Assembly (NCBI RefSeq): GCF_014305095.1 | Contig: NZ_JACRUI010000001.1 | Location: 355,599-419,598, forward strand | DNA length: 64,000 nucleotides | Direction of reading: 5' to 3' | From: Flavobacterium kayseriense | GTDB taxonomy: Bacteria; Bacteroidota; Bacteroidia; Flavobacteriales; Flavobacteriaceae | Shown here: positions 25,954-35,372 of the stretch, in pieces | Position numbering within the stretch: the first letter of the stretch is position 1 | Layout: the number at the start of each line of letters is the position of its first letter | Made by a program: the position numbers and the translations under genes | Notes under the pieces: model-generated | Told to the model about the DNA's origin: nothing | Seen by the model: only the letters and a program-made list of their open reading frames with translations | Databases searched by the model: none

Positions 25954-27294
25954 ATGAATAAATTAATAGTAGTAGCTATCCTCCTTTTTACTTTAGTAAG
26001 TAATGCACAGGATAAACAATCGCTAACCCTTAAGGATGCGATAAAGTATGCTTTAGAGAATAAAGCCGAAGCTAAAAAAGCAAAGCTGAAAATTGAAAAT
26101 AGCGAATACCAAATTCAAGAGATTCGCTCAAGAGCTTTACCACAAATAGCAGCTAACGGAAGCTTAAATTACAATCCAATTATACAAACTACCGTTATAG
26201 ACGGGGCCGGTTTTGGAGCTCCAGGCACTACTATTCAGGCTGCTTTTGGACAAACTTGGACTTCTACCGCAGGTGTTTCATTAACTCAAGCCTTGTTCGA
26301 TCAATCAGTATTTACTGGTTTAAAGGCGGCTAAGACAACACGTGAATTTTATCAAATAAACGATCAATTAACCGAAGAGCAAGTTATTGAGAACGTAGCG
26401 AACAACTACTATCAAGTTTATGTCCTACGTCAAAAATTAGTATTAGCCGAAAGTAACTTAGGTACTACTACTAAAGTACGTGATATTGTAAAAGGACAAT
26501 TCGACAACGGTCTTGCAAAAAGAATTGATCTAGACAGAATGAATGTTAATCTTTCTAATATCAATACGCAAAAGCAGCAAATAATTAACGCTGTACAACT
26601 ACAAGAAAATGCATTGAAATTCTACATGGGAATGCCTATTGATACTCAAATCAATATTCCTCAATCTCAATTTGAAGTTACTCCTGCTGCCTTTACAGAC
26701 GCTCCAACTATATCAAACCGTAGCGAATACTTATTGATCAAAAAACAAGAGGAGCTGCTTGTGTTGCAAAAAAAATCGATTGTTGCGGGATACTACCCTA
26801 CACTTTCATTGGCTGCTAGTTACAATTACATAGGTCAAGGCCCTAATATGCCTTGGTTTGCAAAGCCTTCAGATGGTGTATATTGGTCTGACTTCGCAGC
26901 TATTGGTCTAAATCTTAGAGTTCCGATTTTTTCTGGATTTGGTACAAGAGCAAAAGTAAGACAAGCAGATGTAGCCCTACGTACTATTGAAGAAGATATA
27001 AAGGACACTACGTTAGCATTAGATCTTGACTTTAAAAATGCAACGACTCAAATTGAAAACAGTATGATTACGTTACAAAATCAAAAAGAGAACATGAAAT
27101 TGGCTGATGAGATCCTAAAAAACATCAATAACAATTATTTACAAGGACTTGCTTCACTTACGGACTTACTAGATGCTGAAAATGCTTCGACTCAAGCTCA
27201 AAACAATTATACTGCTGCAATTTTAGATTACAAATTGGCAGAAATAAAACTAATCAAATCAAAAGGACAACTTAAAACTCTTATCAATAACTAA
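25954..27294 (+). CDS. TolC family outer-membrane efflux protein
   Basis: A 446-residue outer-membrane channel protein with a signal peptide (cleavage after about residue 18, LVSNAQ). Two internally related OEP repeats are visible, each with long helical segments: LKDAIKYALENKAEAKKAKLKIENSEY near the start and a second heptad-rich helical set near 355-440 ending DYKLAEIKLIKSKGQL. Length is typical. It provides the exit duct for the adaptor and RND pump encoded immediately downstream (one base and 29 bp gaps), forming a tripartite efflux pump under the TetR regulator. Confidence 0.93.
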   Translation: MNKLIVVAILLFTLVSNAQDKQSLTLKDAIKYALENKAEAKKAKLKIENSEYQIQEIRSRALPQIAANGSLNYNPIIQTTVIDGAGFGAPGTTIQAAFGQTWTSTAGVSLTQALFDQSVFTGLKAAKTTREFYQINDQLTEEQVIENVANNYYQVYVLRQKLVLAESNLGTTTKVRDIVKGQFDNGLAKRIDLDRMNVNLSNINTQKQQIINAVQLQENALKFYMGMPIDTQINIPQSQFEVTPAAFTDAPTISNRSEYLLIKKQEELLVLQKKSIVAGYYPTLSLAASYNYIGQGPNMPWFAKPSDGVYWSDFAAIGLNLRVPIFSGFGTRAKVRQADVALRTIEEDIKDTTLALDLDFKNATTQIENSMITLQNQKENMKLADEILKNINNNYLQGLASLTDLLDAENASTQAQNNYTAAILDYKLAEIKLIKSKGQLKTLINN

Positions 27295-27295
27295 A

Positions 27296-28363
27296 ATGAA
27301 AAAAAACTTAACTATCGGACTCGTAATTATTGCTGCATTAGCTCTAATCGCCTATATTCTAACAAAGAACAAAGAATCTAACGAAGAAAAGATTGCTATT
27401 GTTGCTGAAAAGAACGCTAGCGTTTCAGTAAAGGTTGCTAGTGTAAAAACAGAGGAGGTAACTTTAGATTTTGTTGCTAACGGAAATTTTGAACCAAAAC
27501 AAGAACTTGCGTTTTCAGCAGAAAAATCTGGAAAAGTAATTACTGTTCTTGCAAAAGAGGGAGACCGTGTAAGTGTGGGACAAACCCTAGCTATTATGAG
27601 AGGTGATGCCATTAACATTAATGCACAAGCTGCAGAAGCAGGTTACTTGAATGCCAAATCAGATTACAATCGTTTTGAAAATGCCTATAAAACGGGTGGC
27701 GTTACAAAACAACAATTAGACCAAGCAAAAGTGGCTTTAACTAATGCTGATGCTAATTACAAGCAAGCCAAATTGAACGTAGGTGATACAAGAATTAAAG
27801 CACCAATAAGCGGAATCATTAACAAACGTTTTATTGAGCCAGGATCAATGCTTACTGCTATGCCTGCTACTCAATTATTCGAAATAGTTAATGTAAGCAC
27901 ATTGAAACTTACTGTTAATGTAAACGAGTCACAAGTTGCTACTTTAAAAACAGGAACGGCTGTAACGGTAACTTCTAGCGTATATCCTAATCAAGAGTTT
28001 AAAGGAAAAATTTCGTTCATAGCAGCAAAATCAGACAGCAGCTTAAACTTTCCAGTAGAAATCGAAATTTCAAACAATGTAAACAACGACTTGAAAGCGG
28101 GTATGTATGGAACAGCTGTATTCAAATCTGCACAGCAAAAACAAAGCATGACAGTAATTCCAAGGAATGCATTTGTTGGAAGTGTTAGTAGTAATCAGGT
28201 ATTTGTTGTCGAAAACGGAAAAGCAGTATTAAAAACAGTTACTGCAGGTAGAATCTTAGGAGATCAAGTAGAGATTTTAAGCGGATTATCTGATGGTGAA
28301 AAAGTTATTACTACAGGTCAAATCAACTTACAAAACGGTAATACAGTAGAAATCATTAAATAA
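27296..28363 (+). CDS. RND efflux periplasmic adaptor (membrane fusion protein)
   Basis: A 355-residue HlyD/AcrA-type adaptor. An N-terminal membrane anchor (about residues 5-22) lacks a lipobox, so it is anchored by a transmembrane helix. The biotinyl-lipoyl-like domain (VITVLAKEGDRVSVGQTLAIM, about 78-100) flanks a short helical hairpin (about 100-155), followed by RIKAPISGIINKRFIEPGSML and the beta-barrel and membrane-proximal domains. It connects the RND pump to the TolC-like channel in the periplasm. It lies one base after the tolC-like gene. Confidence 0.94.
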   Translation: MKKNLTIGLVIIAALALIAYILTKNKESNEEKIAIVAEKNASVSVKVASVKTEEVTLDFVANGNFEPKQELAFSAEKSGKVITVLAKEGDRVSVGQTLAIMRGDAININAQAAEAGYLNAKSDYNRFENAYKTGGVTKQQLDQAKVALTNADANYKQAKLNVGDTRIKAPISGIINKRFIEPGSMLTAMPATQLFEIVNVSTLKLTVNVNESQVATLKTGTAVTVTSSVYPNQEFKGKISFIAAKSDSSLNFPVEIEISNNVNNDLKAGMYGTAVFKSAQQKQSMTVIPRNAFVGSVSSNQVFVVENGKAVLKTVTAGRILGDQVEILSGLSDGEKVITTGQINLQNGNTVEIIK

Positions 28364-28392
28364 TTGATTGCTCTAATCAACAGATATACAAT

Positions 28393-31300
28393 ATGAAATT
28401 AGCAGAAATATCCATAAAACGTCCCTCGTTAGTTATTGTACTTTTTACAATACTAATTTTAGGTGGGATATTCAGTTATAGTCAGTTAGGCTATGAATTG
28501 ATTCCTAAATTCGAAACGAACGTAATTACGGTGGCTACGGTTTATCCCGGTGCATCACCATCTGAGATCGAAAATACCGTTACAAAGAAAGTGGAAGATG
28601 CCATTTCCTCATTAGAAAACATAAAAAAAATCGACTCAAAGTCCTACGAAAGTCTTTCTATCGTATCGATTACATTGACCTCAGAAGCCAATGTAGACAA
28701 TTCGATGAACGATGCACAGCGAAAAATAAATGCTGTATTGAGTGATTTACCTGATGATGCTGATCCGCCTTCATTAACTAAATTCTCTCTGAGTGATTTA
28801 CCAATTATGACTATTGGTGCTAATGGTAAAATGGATGAAGTAGCTTTTTATGATTTAATTGATAAAAAAATCGCTCCCGTCTTATCCCGTGTGCAAGGAG
28901 TTGCTCAAGTTAATATTATTGGAGGACAAGAGCGTGAGATTCAAGTTAACCTAGATGCAACAAAACTGCAAGGATACGGATTATCAATCCCACAAGTACA
29001 GCAAATTATTTTAAGCTCAAATCTTGATTTCCCAACAGGAAACATCCAAACAAGAGAACAAAAAATATTAATTCGTTTGGCCGGTAAATATAAAAATGTC
29101 GACGAATTAAGAAACTTAATCGTATCGTCACAGAACGGAATCCAAATTCGATTGAAAGACGTAGCTGATGTACAAGATTCACAAAAAATAGCTGAAAAAA
29201 TTGCGCGTGTAGATCAAAAAAGCGCTATCGTACTGCAAATAGTAAAGCAATCTGATGCAAATGCCGTAGCGGTTAGTGAGCAATTAGTAAAAACAATTGC
29301 AACGTTAGAGAGTGATTATAAAGCTAATGAAGTTAAACTTCAAATTGCAAAAGACAGTACTGTTTTTACACTTGAAGCGGCTGACTCTGTTTTACACGAT
29401 TTATTGATAGCTGTAATATTAGTAGCACTAGTAATGCTATTTTTCTTGCACAGTATTAGAAACTCGTTGATTGTAATGGTTTCGATTCCTGCTTCTTTGA
29501 TTGCCACTTTTATCGGAATCTATTTATTAGGCTACACCTTAAACTTAATGAGTTTATTAGGTCTATCTCTTGTGGTAGGTATTCTTGTAGATGATGCAAT
29601 CGTGGTACTAGAAAATATCTACAGGCACATGGAAATGGGTAAAAGCCGAATTCGTGCTTCTTATGATGGAACAGCTGAAATTGGTGGTACTGTAACATCG
29701 ATCACCTTAGTGATTGTGGTTGTATTCCTTCCTATTGCACTGAGTAGTGGTTTAGTATCTAACATTATTACGCAGTTTTGTATGACGGTAGTTATCTCTA
29801 CCTTATTATCCTTATTAGCCTCGTTTACGATCATTCCTTGGTTATCGTCTCGTTTTGGAAAATTAGAGCATATCGAAGGAAACAACCTTTTTGGAAAAAC
29901 CATTCTTGGTTTCGAAAGTATGTTAACTCGTTTCACAAATTGGGTTACTGAAATTCTAAATTGGTGCTTAGACCACTACATCAAAACTATTTTAGTTGTA
30001 GTCGTACTTTTCTTTTCTTCTACAATCGGATTAGTAGGTGGTGGTTTTATTGGGGGTGAGTTTTTTGCAGCGTCAGATAGTGGTGAGTTTTTAGTTCAAA
30101 TCGAATTACCCAAAGATGCTTCGCTTGAGCAAACGAACTTTATGACCCAAAAAGCAGAAGCTTTCTTGAAAACACAAGAATATGTACTTAGCCAAATTAC
30201 GACTGTAGGGCAAACATCCGAGGGTATGGGTGGTACACAAGCAACTGCCTACAAAGCAGAGATCGATGTAAAAATGATCGAGCAAGCAGAACGCACAGAC
30301 GATGCCTCTGTTTATGCAGCTAAGATGAAACGTAAATTAGAAAAAGTTTTAGTCGGTGCCAAAGTAAAAACGGTTCCAGTAGGTATATTAGGAACGGCAG
30401 AAGACGCTAAACTTGGATTAATTGTTACTGGTCCTAATGTTGAAAGTGCTATGAAATTTGCAAAATTAGCTGAAGCCGAACTGCGCAAAATCCCTGGTAC
30501 TACAGAGATTAAGTTGACTGTTGAAGATGGAAACCCCGAAGTAAACGTTCAAGTAGACCGTGATAAAATGGCTGCACTCGGTTTGACTTTACAAACGGTA
30601 GGGATGACGATGCAAACGGCATATAGCGGAAACACAGATGGTAAGTTTAGAGCTGGTGAATATGAGTATGACATCAACATTAAATACAATGCTTTTGACA
30701 GAAAAAATATTACTGATGTAAGTAATCTGATATTTACTAACAACATGGGGCAGCAAATTAAACTATCTCAGTTTGCTTCTATCACCGAAGGCTCAGGACC
30801 AAGTAAGCTAGAGCGTAGAGACAAAACTGCCTCTGTAACAGTGCAAGGACAAAATATTGGAGTTTCGGCAGGTGCTATTGTCACACAATGGCAAGAAAAA
30901 CTAGATCAATTAGAGAAACCTATTGGTGTAAATTACATCTGGGGTGGTGATCAAGAGAATCAAAGTGAAGGTTTTGGTACGCTTGGAATTGCCTTACTTG
31001 CAGCCATCATATTAGTTTACCTTGTAATGGTAGGATTATATGACAGCTTCATTCACCCTTTTGTGGTATTATTTGCTATTCCGCTTTCGTTTATTGGAGC
31101 GATGTTAGCTTTAGCATTAACAAATAATTCATTGAATATCTTTACGATCTTAGGTATCATTATGCTTATTGGATTGGTGTGTAAAAATGCCATTATGCTA
31201 GTCGATTATACCAATCAACGACGTGCTGCCGGAGAAACGATTAGAACCGCCTTAATTCAAGCGAATCACGCTCGTTTACGTCCAATCTTGATGACTACCA

Positions 31301-31563
31301 TTGCCATGGTATTTGGTATGTTCCCAATTGCATTGGCATCGGGAGCCGGAGCAGGTTGGAAAAACGGTTTGGCTTGGGTAATTATTGGAGGTTTAATTAG
31401 TTCTTTATTCCTTACTTTAATTATCGTGCCTGTGATCTATGAAATCATGGAGAAACTAGTGGCTAAATTCTCTAAGGGAGAAAAAATAGATTACGAAAAA
31501 GAAATGGTTGCTGATTATAACCACATCGAATTGAACGAGAATGACTTTACTACGAAGCATTAA
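28393..31563 (+). CDS. RND efflux transporter permease (AcrB/MdtB type)
   Basis: A 1056-residue proton-driven inner-membrane pump with the duplicated RND topology: an N-terminal helix (MKLAEISIKRPSLVIVLFTILILGG), a large periplasmic loop, a block of membrane helices (about 335-545), a second periplasmic loop and a final helix block (about 850-1030). The proton-relay Asp pair lies in GILVDDAIVVLENI (about residue 400). Sequence style suits the hydrophobe/amphiphile efflux branch, not the heavy-metal branch; substrate is unknown. It is the last gene of the TetR-TolC-MFP operon and is closed by a strong terminator. Confidence 0.96.
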   Translation: MKLAEISIKRPSLVIVLFTILILGGIFSYSQLGYELIPKFETNVITVATVYPGASPSEIENTVTKKVEDAISSLENIKKIDSKSYESLSIVSITLTSEANVDNSMNDAQRKINAVLSDLPDDADPPSLTKFSLSDLPIMTIGANGKMDEVAFYDLIDKKIAPVLSRVQGVAQVNIIGGQEREIQVNLDATKLQGYGLSIPQVQQIILSSNLDFPTGNIQTREQKILIRLAGKYKNVDELRNLIVSSQNGIQIRLKDVADVQDSQKIAEKIARVDQKSAIVLQIVKQSDANAVAVSEQLVKTIATLESDYKANEVKLQIAKDSTVFTLEAADSVLHDLLIAVILVALVMLFFLHSIRNSLIVMVSIPASLIATFIGIYLLGYTLNLMSLLGLSLVVGILVDDAIVVLENIYRHMEMGKSRIRASYDGTAEIGGTVTSITLVIVVVFLPIALSSGLVSNIITQFCMTVVISTLLSLLASFTIIPWLSSRFGKLEHIEGNNLFGKTILGFESMLTRFTNWVTEILNWCLDHYIKTILVVVVLFFSSTIGLVGGGFIGGEFFAASDSGEFLVQIELPKDASLEQTNFMTQKAEAFLKTQEYVLSQITTVGQTSEGMGGTQATAYKAEIDVKMIEQAERTDDASVYAAKMKRKLEKVLVGAKVKTVPVGILGTAEDAKLGLIVTGPNVESAMKFAKLAEAELRKIPGTTEIKLTVEDGNPEVNVQVDRDKMAALGLTLQTVGMTMQTAYSGNTDGKFRAGEYEYDINIKYNAFDRKNITDVSNLIFTNNMGQQIKLSQFASITEGSGPSKLERRDKTASVTVQGQNIGVSAGAIVTQWQEKLDQLEKPIGVNYIWGGDQENQSEGFGTLGIALLAAIILVYLVMVGLYDSFIHPFVVLFAIPLSFIGAMLALALTNNSLNIFTILGIIMLIGLVCKNAIMLVDYTNQRRAAGETIRTALIQANHARLRPILMTTIAMVFGMFPIALASGAGAGWKNGLAWVIIGGLISSLFLTLIIVPVIYEIMEKLVAKFSKGEKIDYEKEMVADYNHIELNENDFTTKH

Positions 31564-31583
31564 AACTAAAATACATTTATATT

Positions 31584-31629
31584 AAAAAAAGGAAACCTGT
31601 TCATTTATTTGTGCAGGTTTCCTTTTTTT
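31584..31629 (+). terminator. Efflux operon terminator
   Basis: A 16-bp inverted repeat (AAAAAAAGGAAACCTG / CAGGTTTCCTTTTTTT) with a 14-nt loop and long T-run, 20 bp after the RND stop codon. Confidence 0.92.
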
Positions 31630-31639
31630 TTGTAATACT

Positions 31640-32046
31640 GATTAGATTTAAAAATTAACGTAGTAATCATTTACCTTATATGTTAAATCGAAAACCGAAC
31701 TTAAAGTATACCTGTCAGGGTATTAAAATTAAAGTTAGTTGCCAACTGCAAATCAAAAAATAAAAGTTATAAGTAAATGTGCGCTCAAAATCTATTTGAT
31801 ACCCAAGCGACTTCCCCATAAAATCAAATACGATTTTTACATCCCCATCTTATCAACCATTATTTACATCTAGATTACATGGGCTTTAAAATACAGACGT
31901 AGATACCGACTCTTATTTTATTAAAAAAAACATAAGATTATCTTTAAACAAACATTTTTTCACATAACTAAATAATTGATCTACAGTTTATTAATGTAAT
32001 TACAATCATTTTATTTTAATAGATGCTATAACTCATTTCAAATTTG
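31640..32046. other. Gene-free AT-rich stretch
   Basis: About 400 bp between the efflux terminator and the sigma-54-like site. I found no open frame longer than about 20 codons with a plausible start, no RNA gene and no REP-like copy. It is very AT-rich with several stops in all frames. Confidence 0.5.
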
Positions 32047-32062
32047 TGGCACACTACTTGAA
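32047..32062 (+). promoter_or_regulatory. Possible sigma-54-type promoter
   Basis: TGGCAC-N5-TTGAA resembles the -24/-12 consensus TGGCAC-N5-TTGCW; the GG is present but the -12 GC is GA. It lies 72 bp before the gene at 32135. Confidence 0.3.
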
Positions 32063-32134
32063 TATCCCTAATCAAATAAGTAAAAGCGAAAGCCGAAAAG
32101 CTTAAGAGTAGGCGAAATCCAAAATAGATGTATC

Positions 32135-32803
32135 ATGAAAAAAATTACCTTTTTAGCTGCTAGTATCTTCCTATTGGGAGGTAGTATAGCGAGCGCAACA
32201 GAAAAAATAGATTTTTCTGTACAAATAAAATCTCAAGCAGATTTTAGAACTGATGACCCAATTGTATTCCTTGAACGAGGAATTGAATTTTATGTATTTC
32301 CTGATGGACAATTGGATTTTAATACGCGCCCAACAACTAGCGGCACTATGTATTACAAATCAAAAGGGAACAATGGTCTAAACAAAACCTATGGCGCGCC
32401 TAATAATAGCCGACAAGGAAATTATGGGGTAAAAGTAGCCCATGATGATCAAGGTAGAGTTAGACAAGTAGGAAACGTGTTTATTAACTATGATGTTAAC
32501 GACCGTGTAAAACGAATTGGTTCGGTATATATGACATACAACCGTTATGCTTTAGAGCGTGTAGGTGGTTTAGAAATTATATACAATCGTCGTGGTCAAA
32601 TTGTAGATATTGTGGGATCTGTAAAAGGGGGTAGAGGCTACGCTTACAACCAAAACAGTAACCGAAACAATGACTATGGCTACAGCTACGGCAATAATCA
32701 AAACACAAATGATGATGACAGCTACTATTATCGAACTGCAGGCACAAAAACAAAATTAGAAGACAGCAGATTGTCTAGTGCCGTAGTTATTAACAATAGA
32801 TAA
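32135..32803 (+). CDS. Exported hypothetical protein
   Basis: A 222-residue protein with a clear signal peptide (cleavage near residue 21, GGSIASA). The central part (about 95-165) contains repeated motifs of the form GRVRQVGNVFINYD, DRVKRIGSVYMTYN and RGQIVDIVGSV, which look like short beta-hairpin repeats. The C-terminal region is low-complexity, rich in Asn, Tyr, Asp and Gly (about 168-200). I recognise it as a type seen in flavobacterial genomes but not with a function. A sigma-54-like site precedes it and a terminator follows, so it is a single-gene unit. Likely periplasmic or surface. Confidence 0.75.
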   Translation: MKKITFLAASIFLLGGSIASATEKIDFSVQIKSQADFRTDDPIVFLERGIEFYVFPDGQLDFNTRPTTSGTMYYKSKGNNGLNKTYGAPNNSRQGNYGVKVAHDDQGRVRQVGNVFINYDVNDRVKRIGSVYMTYNRYALERVGGLEIIYNRRGQIVDIVGSVKGGRGYAYNQNSNRNNDYGYSYGNNQNTNDDDSYYYRTAGTKTKLEDSRLSSAVVINNR

Positions 32804-32830
32804 AAAGTGACTCGAAAAACTGCTAACATA

Positions 32831-32867
32831 AAATCCCGCTATTACATTATTTGTAGTAGCGGGATTT
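32831..32867 (+). terminator. Rho-independent terminator
   Basis: Inverted repeat AAATCCCGCTA / TAGCGGGATTT with a 15-nt loop and T-run after the exported protein gene. Confidence 0.85.
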
Positions 32868-33020
32868 TTCATTAAATTAAAAACTAACCGTTTTTTCATT
32901 AACTGCCAAAAGCACATCTGGTAATAATTGAAATCTTTTAAAACTATTTTAAACTTTCATATGCAATAAATGCCTTTCATCTACAGACTTATAGTTAAAT
33001 TGAAATTATGATTTTCGACT

Positions 33021-33737
33021 TTAATTACATCCATCAACTCCACAACTATCCCCTTCGTTTGCATTCAAAACAGTTAACTGAGGACCAAAGCTACCTTCTT
33101 CCCATACTTTCTCTAAGGTTTTCACGAAGGTCTCCACATGCTGAGCACCTGATACTGCGTATTTGTTATCAAAAACAAAAAACGGAACACCTTGAACACC
33201 TATTTGCTGAGCCATGGCAATATCACTTTTTACCTCTTTTCCGTAAGCATCGCTATTCAAAACACCTTCAACAAGCTCTTTATTCATACCTACAGCTTCC
33301 CCTAAAGCTATCAATGTCTCATTATCGTCTACATTCTTACCTTCGGTCATATAAGCCTTAAAAAGTAACTCTTTTAGTTCATCAGCTAAACTATGTTTTT
33401 TTGCAAGATGCAACAGTCGATGCGCATTGTATGAATTGGCTAAAACCGCTTTACCTAACTGGAAATCTAAGCCCGAGTTTTTTGCGTTTTCTGTCATGTT
33501 ATCGACCATCTCTACAGCCCAGTCTCTATCTTTACGATACTTCTCTGCTAGATGATCATAGATGTTATCATCTGGAGACGCCCTAAAACTAGCGTCCAGT
33601 TGAAAACTTTTCCATTCAATTTCAATTGCGTCTTTGTGACCAAACTGCTCTATAGCTCCTTCAATGCGTCTTTTCCCTATGTAGCAATACGGACACATCA
33701 CGTCGGACCATATTTGTATCTTTAATGTATTATCCAT
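33021..33737 (-). CDS. DsbA family (FrnE-like) thiol oxidoreductase
   Basis: A 238-residue thioredoxin-fold protein with the active-site CPYC at Cys15-Cys18 (SDVMCPYCYIG) and the cis-Pro loop GVQGVPFFVFD. There is no signal peptide, so it is cytoplasmic like FrnE proteins. The C-terminus carries a second pair, Cys232 and Cys237 (DSCGVDGC), which may serve as an extra redox or metal site. FrnE-type proteins assist disulfide handling under oxidative or metal stress; the substrate here is unknown. It stands alone between the exported protein and the nuo operon terminator. Confidence 0.9.
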   Translation of the reverse strand: MDNTLKIQIWSDVMCPYCYIGKRRIEGAIEQFGHKDAIEIEWKSFQLDASFRASPDDNIYDHLAEKYRKDRDWAVEMVDNMTENAKNSGLDFQLGKAVLANSYNAHRLLHLAKKHSLADELKELLFKAYMTEGKNVDDNETLIALGEAVGMNKELVEGVLNSDAYGKEVKSDIAMAQQIGVQGVPFFVFDNKYAVSGAQHVETFVKTLEKVWEEGSFGPQLTVLNANEGDSCGVDGCN

Positions 33738-33937
33738 GATTCAATTACTTTAAATATTATTTGTATATACAAATTTACAAAAACAAGAAAGAATATAAGT
33801 TCTTTTAATCTTTAATTAAGATTTAGCCACCTGCAACAACTACTGAAAAGATACAGGAGCAACTTCTGAGCTTTATAGAATAGTACAAGGTTTACTACTC
33901 TCTTTCAATCTACAAACCATAACATCACTAAAATAAA

Positions 33938-33967
33938 AAAACCATCAAAATAATTTTTGATGGTTTT
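33938..33967 (-). terminator. nuo operon terminator
   Basis: Inverted repeat AAAACCATCAAAA / TTTTGATGGTTTT with a 4-nt loop; the minus strand gives a U-rich tail. It lies 23 bp beyond the nuoN stop codon. Confidence 0.85.
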
Positions 33968-33989
33968 ATATAGTAAGAAAGCTAAATTT

Positions 33990-35360
33990 TTAAGCCAATA
34001 GATCTAATACAAAGGAAGGAAATAAACCTAAAGCAACATTTAAAACTAATGCTACAATCGCTACCGCATAAATGACAAATGGTGTGCCTGTGCGTTCCTC
34101 GTTAGAATCTTTATTGTACATCGCAACTATTAATTTAAAATAGTAACCTACACTTATGATGGAGTTGATAACGGCTACAATTACTAAAGTTATAAAACCA
34201 GACTGAATCATTTCGTCGAATAAAAACAACTTAGCAAAGAAACCAGCAAAGATTGGAATACCAGCCATAGACAATAACGATCCAGTTAAGATTGCGGCCA
34301 ACAATGGATTAGTTTTTCCTAAACCATGAAAGTTAGTAATGTCCTCGTTTTCGTTATTTTTACAAACATATAATACAACGCTAAAAGCGGCCATACCGGC
34401 TAATGCATAAGCAGATGAATAATACAATAAAGTACCTGCAGCATTGGTAATACTCAAAATAGTCATCAACATAAAACCAGCATGCGATATACCAGAGAAC
34501 GCAAGCATTCTTTTAACATTTACTTGTCGCAATGCCATTATATTACCAACTGTCATAGAAGCAATCGAAACAATTACAATAACAGTTTGGAACGATGGGG
34601 ACAAATCAGCATTTACTACTGTCAACAATTTGAACAATGTTGCCATAGAAACTACTTTAGCAAGCGTACTCATCAAAGCAGTTGTCAAAGCTGGTGAACC
34701 TTCATAAACATCTGGAGCCCAAAAGTGAAAAGGGACAGCGGCTATTTTAAATAGCATACCTATTGTTAGTAGGGCAATACCTATTGGAAACCATACAGGT
34801 AACTCAGCAGAACGGGATAGATCACTAATATCTACAACATCAAAACTACCAATGGCTCCGTAAATCAAACAAATTCCGAAAAGAATAATTCCTGATGCAA
34901 ATGATCCCATCAAAAAGTATTTTAATCCAGCCTCATTACTTTTTATGCTTGCTCTATCGCTAGAAGCCAACACGTACAGCGCAATAGAAAGTACTTCAAG
35001 ACCTAAAAAAAACATCGCTAAATTCCCGAAAGAAACCATTGCTACAGCACCTGCTAGCAAGAATATCTTAATGGCAATAAAGTCAGAAATCTTGGTTTGG
35101 TGATTCTCATAAAACTTATGACTCAACGTAACAAGAAATATAGTTAAGATGATAAACAATGCTGAAAATGCAGATGAAAATTTACTAACAACAATCATGT
35201 TGTTATAATATGAGTCTGGAGAATTAAATTCAGATATATCCAAACCAAGAACGGCCAATAATCCAATTACAGTTACTGGAATAATTCCCTTTCTAAGGTT
35301 AAATATTTCAAATAAAAGGCATAAAACACCTAATCCTATTATAGCTATTAATGTATTCAT
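33990..35360 (-). CDS. nuoN: NADH-quinone oxidoreductase subunit N
   Basis: A 456-residue antiporter-like membrane subunit of complex I with many transmembrane helices along the whole length. The conserved proton-antiporter block includes VPFHFWAPDVYEGSP and KRMLAFSGISHAGFM. It forms part of the proton-pumping membrane arm. Last gene of the nuoA-N operon, 12 bp after nuoM, directly before the operon terminator. Confidence 0.97.
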   Translation of the reverse strand: MNTLIAIIGLGVLCLLFEIFNLRKGIIPVTVIGLLAVLGLDISEFNSPDSYYNNMIVVSKFSSAFSALFIILTIFLVTLSHKFYENHQTKISDFIAIKIFLLAGAVAMVSFGNLAMFFLGLEVLSIALYVLASSDRASIKSNEAGLKYFLMGSFASGIILFGICLIYGAIGSFDVVDISDLSRSAELPVWFPIGIALLTIGMLFKIAAVPFHFWAPDVYEGSPALTTALMSTLAKVVSMATLFKLLTVVNADLSPSFQTVIVIVSIASMTVGNIMALRQVNVKRMLAFSGISHAGFMLMTILSITNAAGTLLYYSSAYALAGMAAFSVVLYVCKNNENEDITNFHGLGKTNPLLAAILTGSLLSMAGIPIFAGFFAKLFLFDEMIQSGFITLVIVAVINSIISVGYYFKLIVAMYNKDSNEERTGTPFVIYAVAIVALVLNVALGLFPSFVLDLLA

Positions 35361-35372
35361 TTTTTTATTTGA

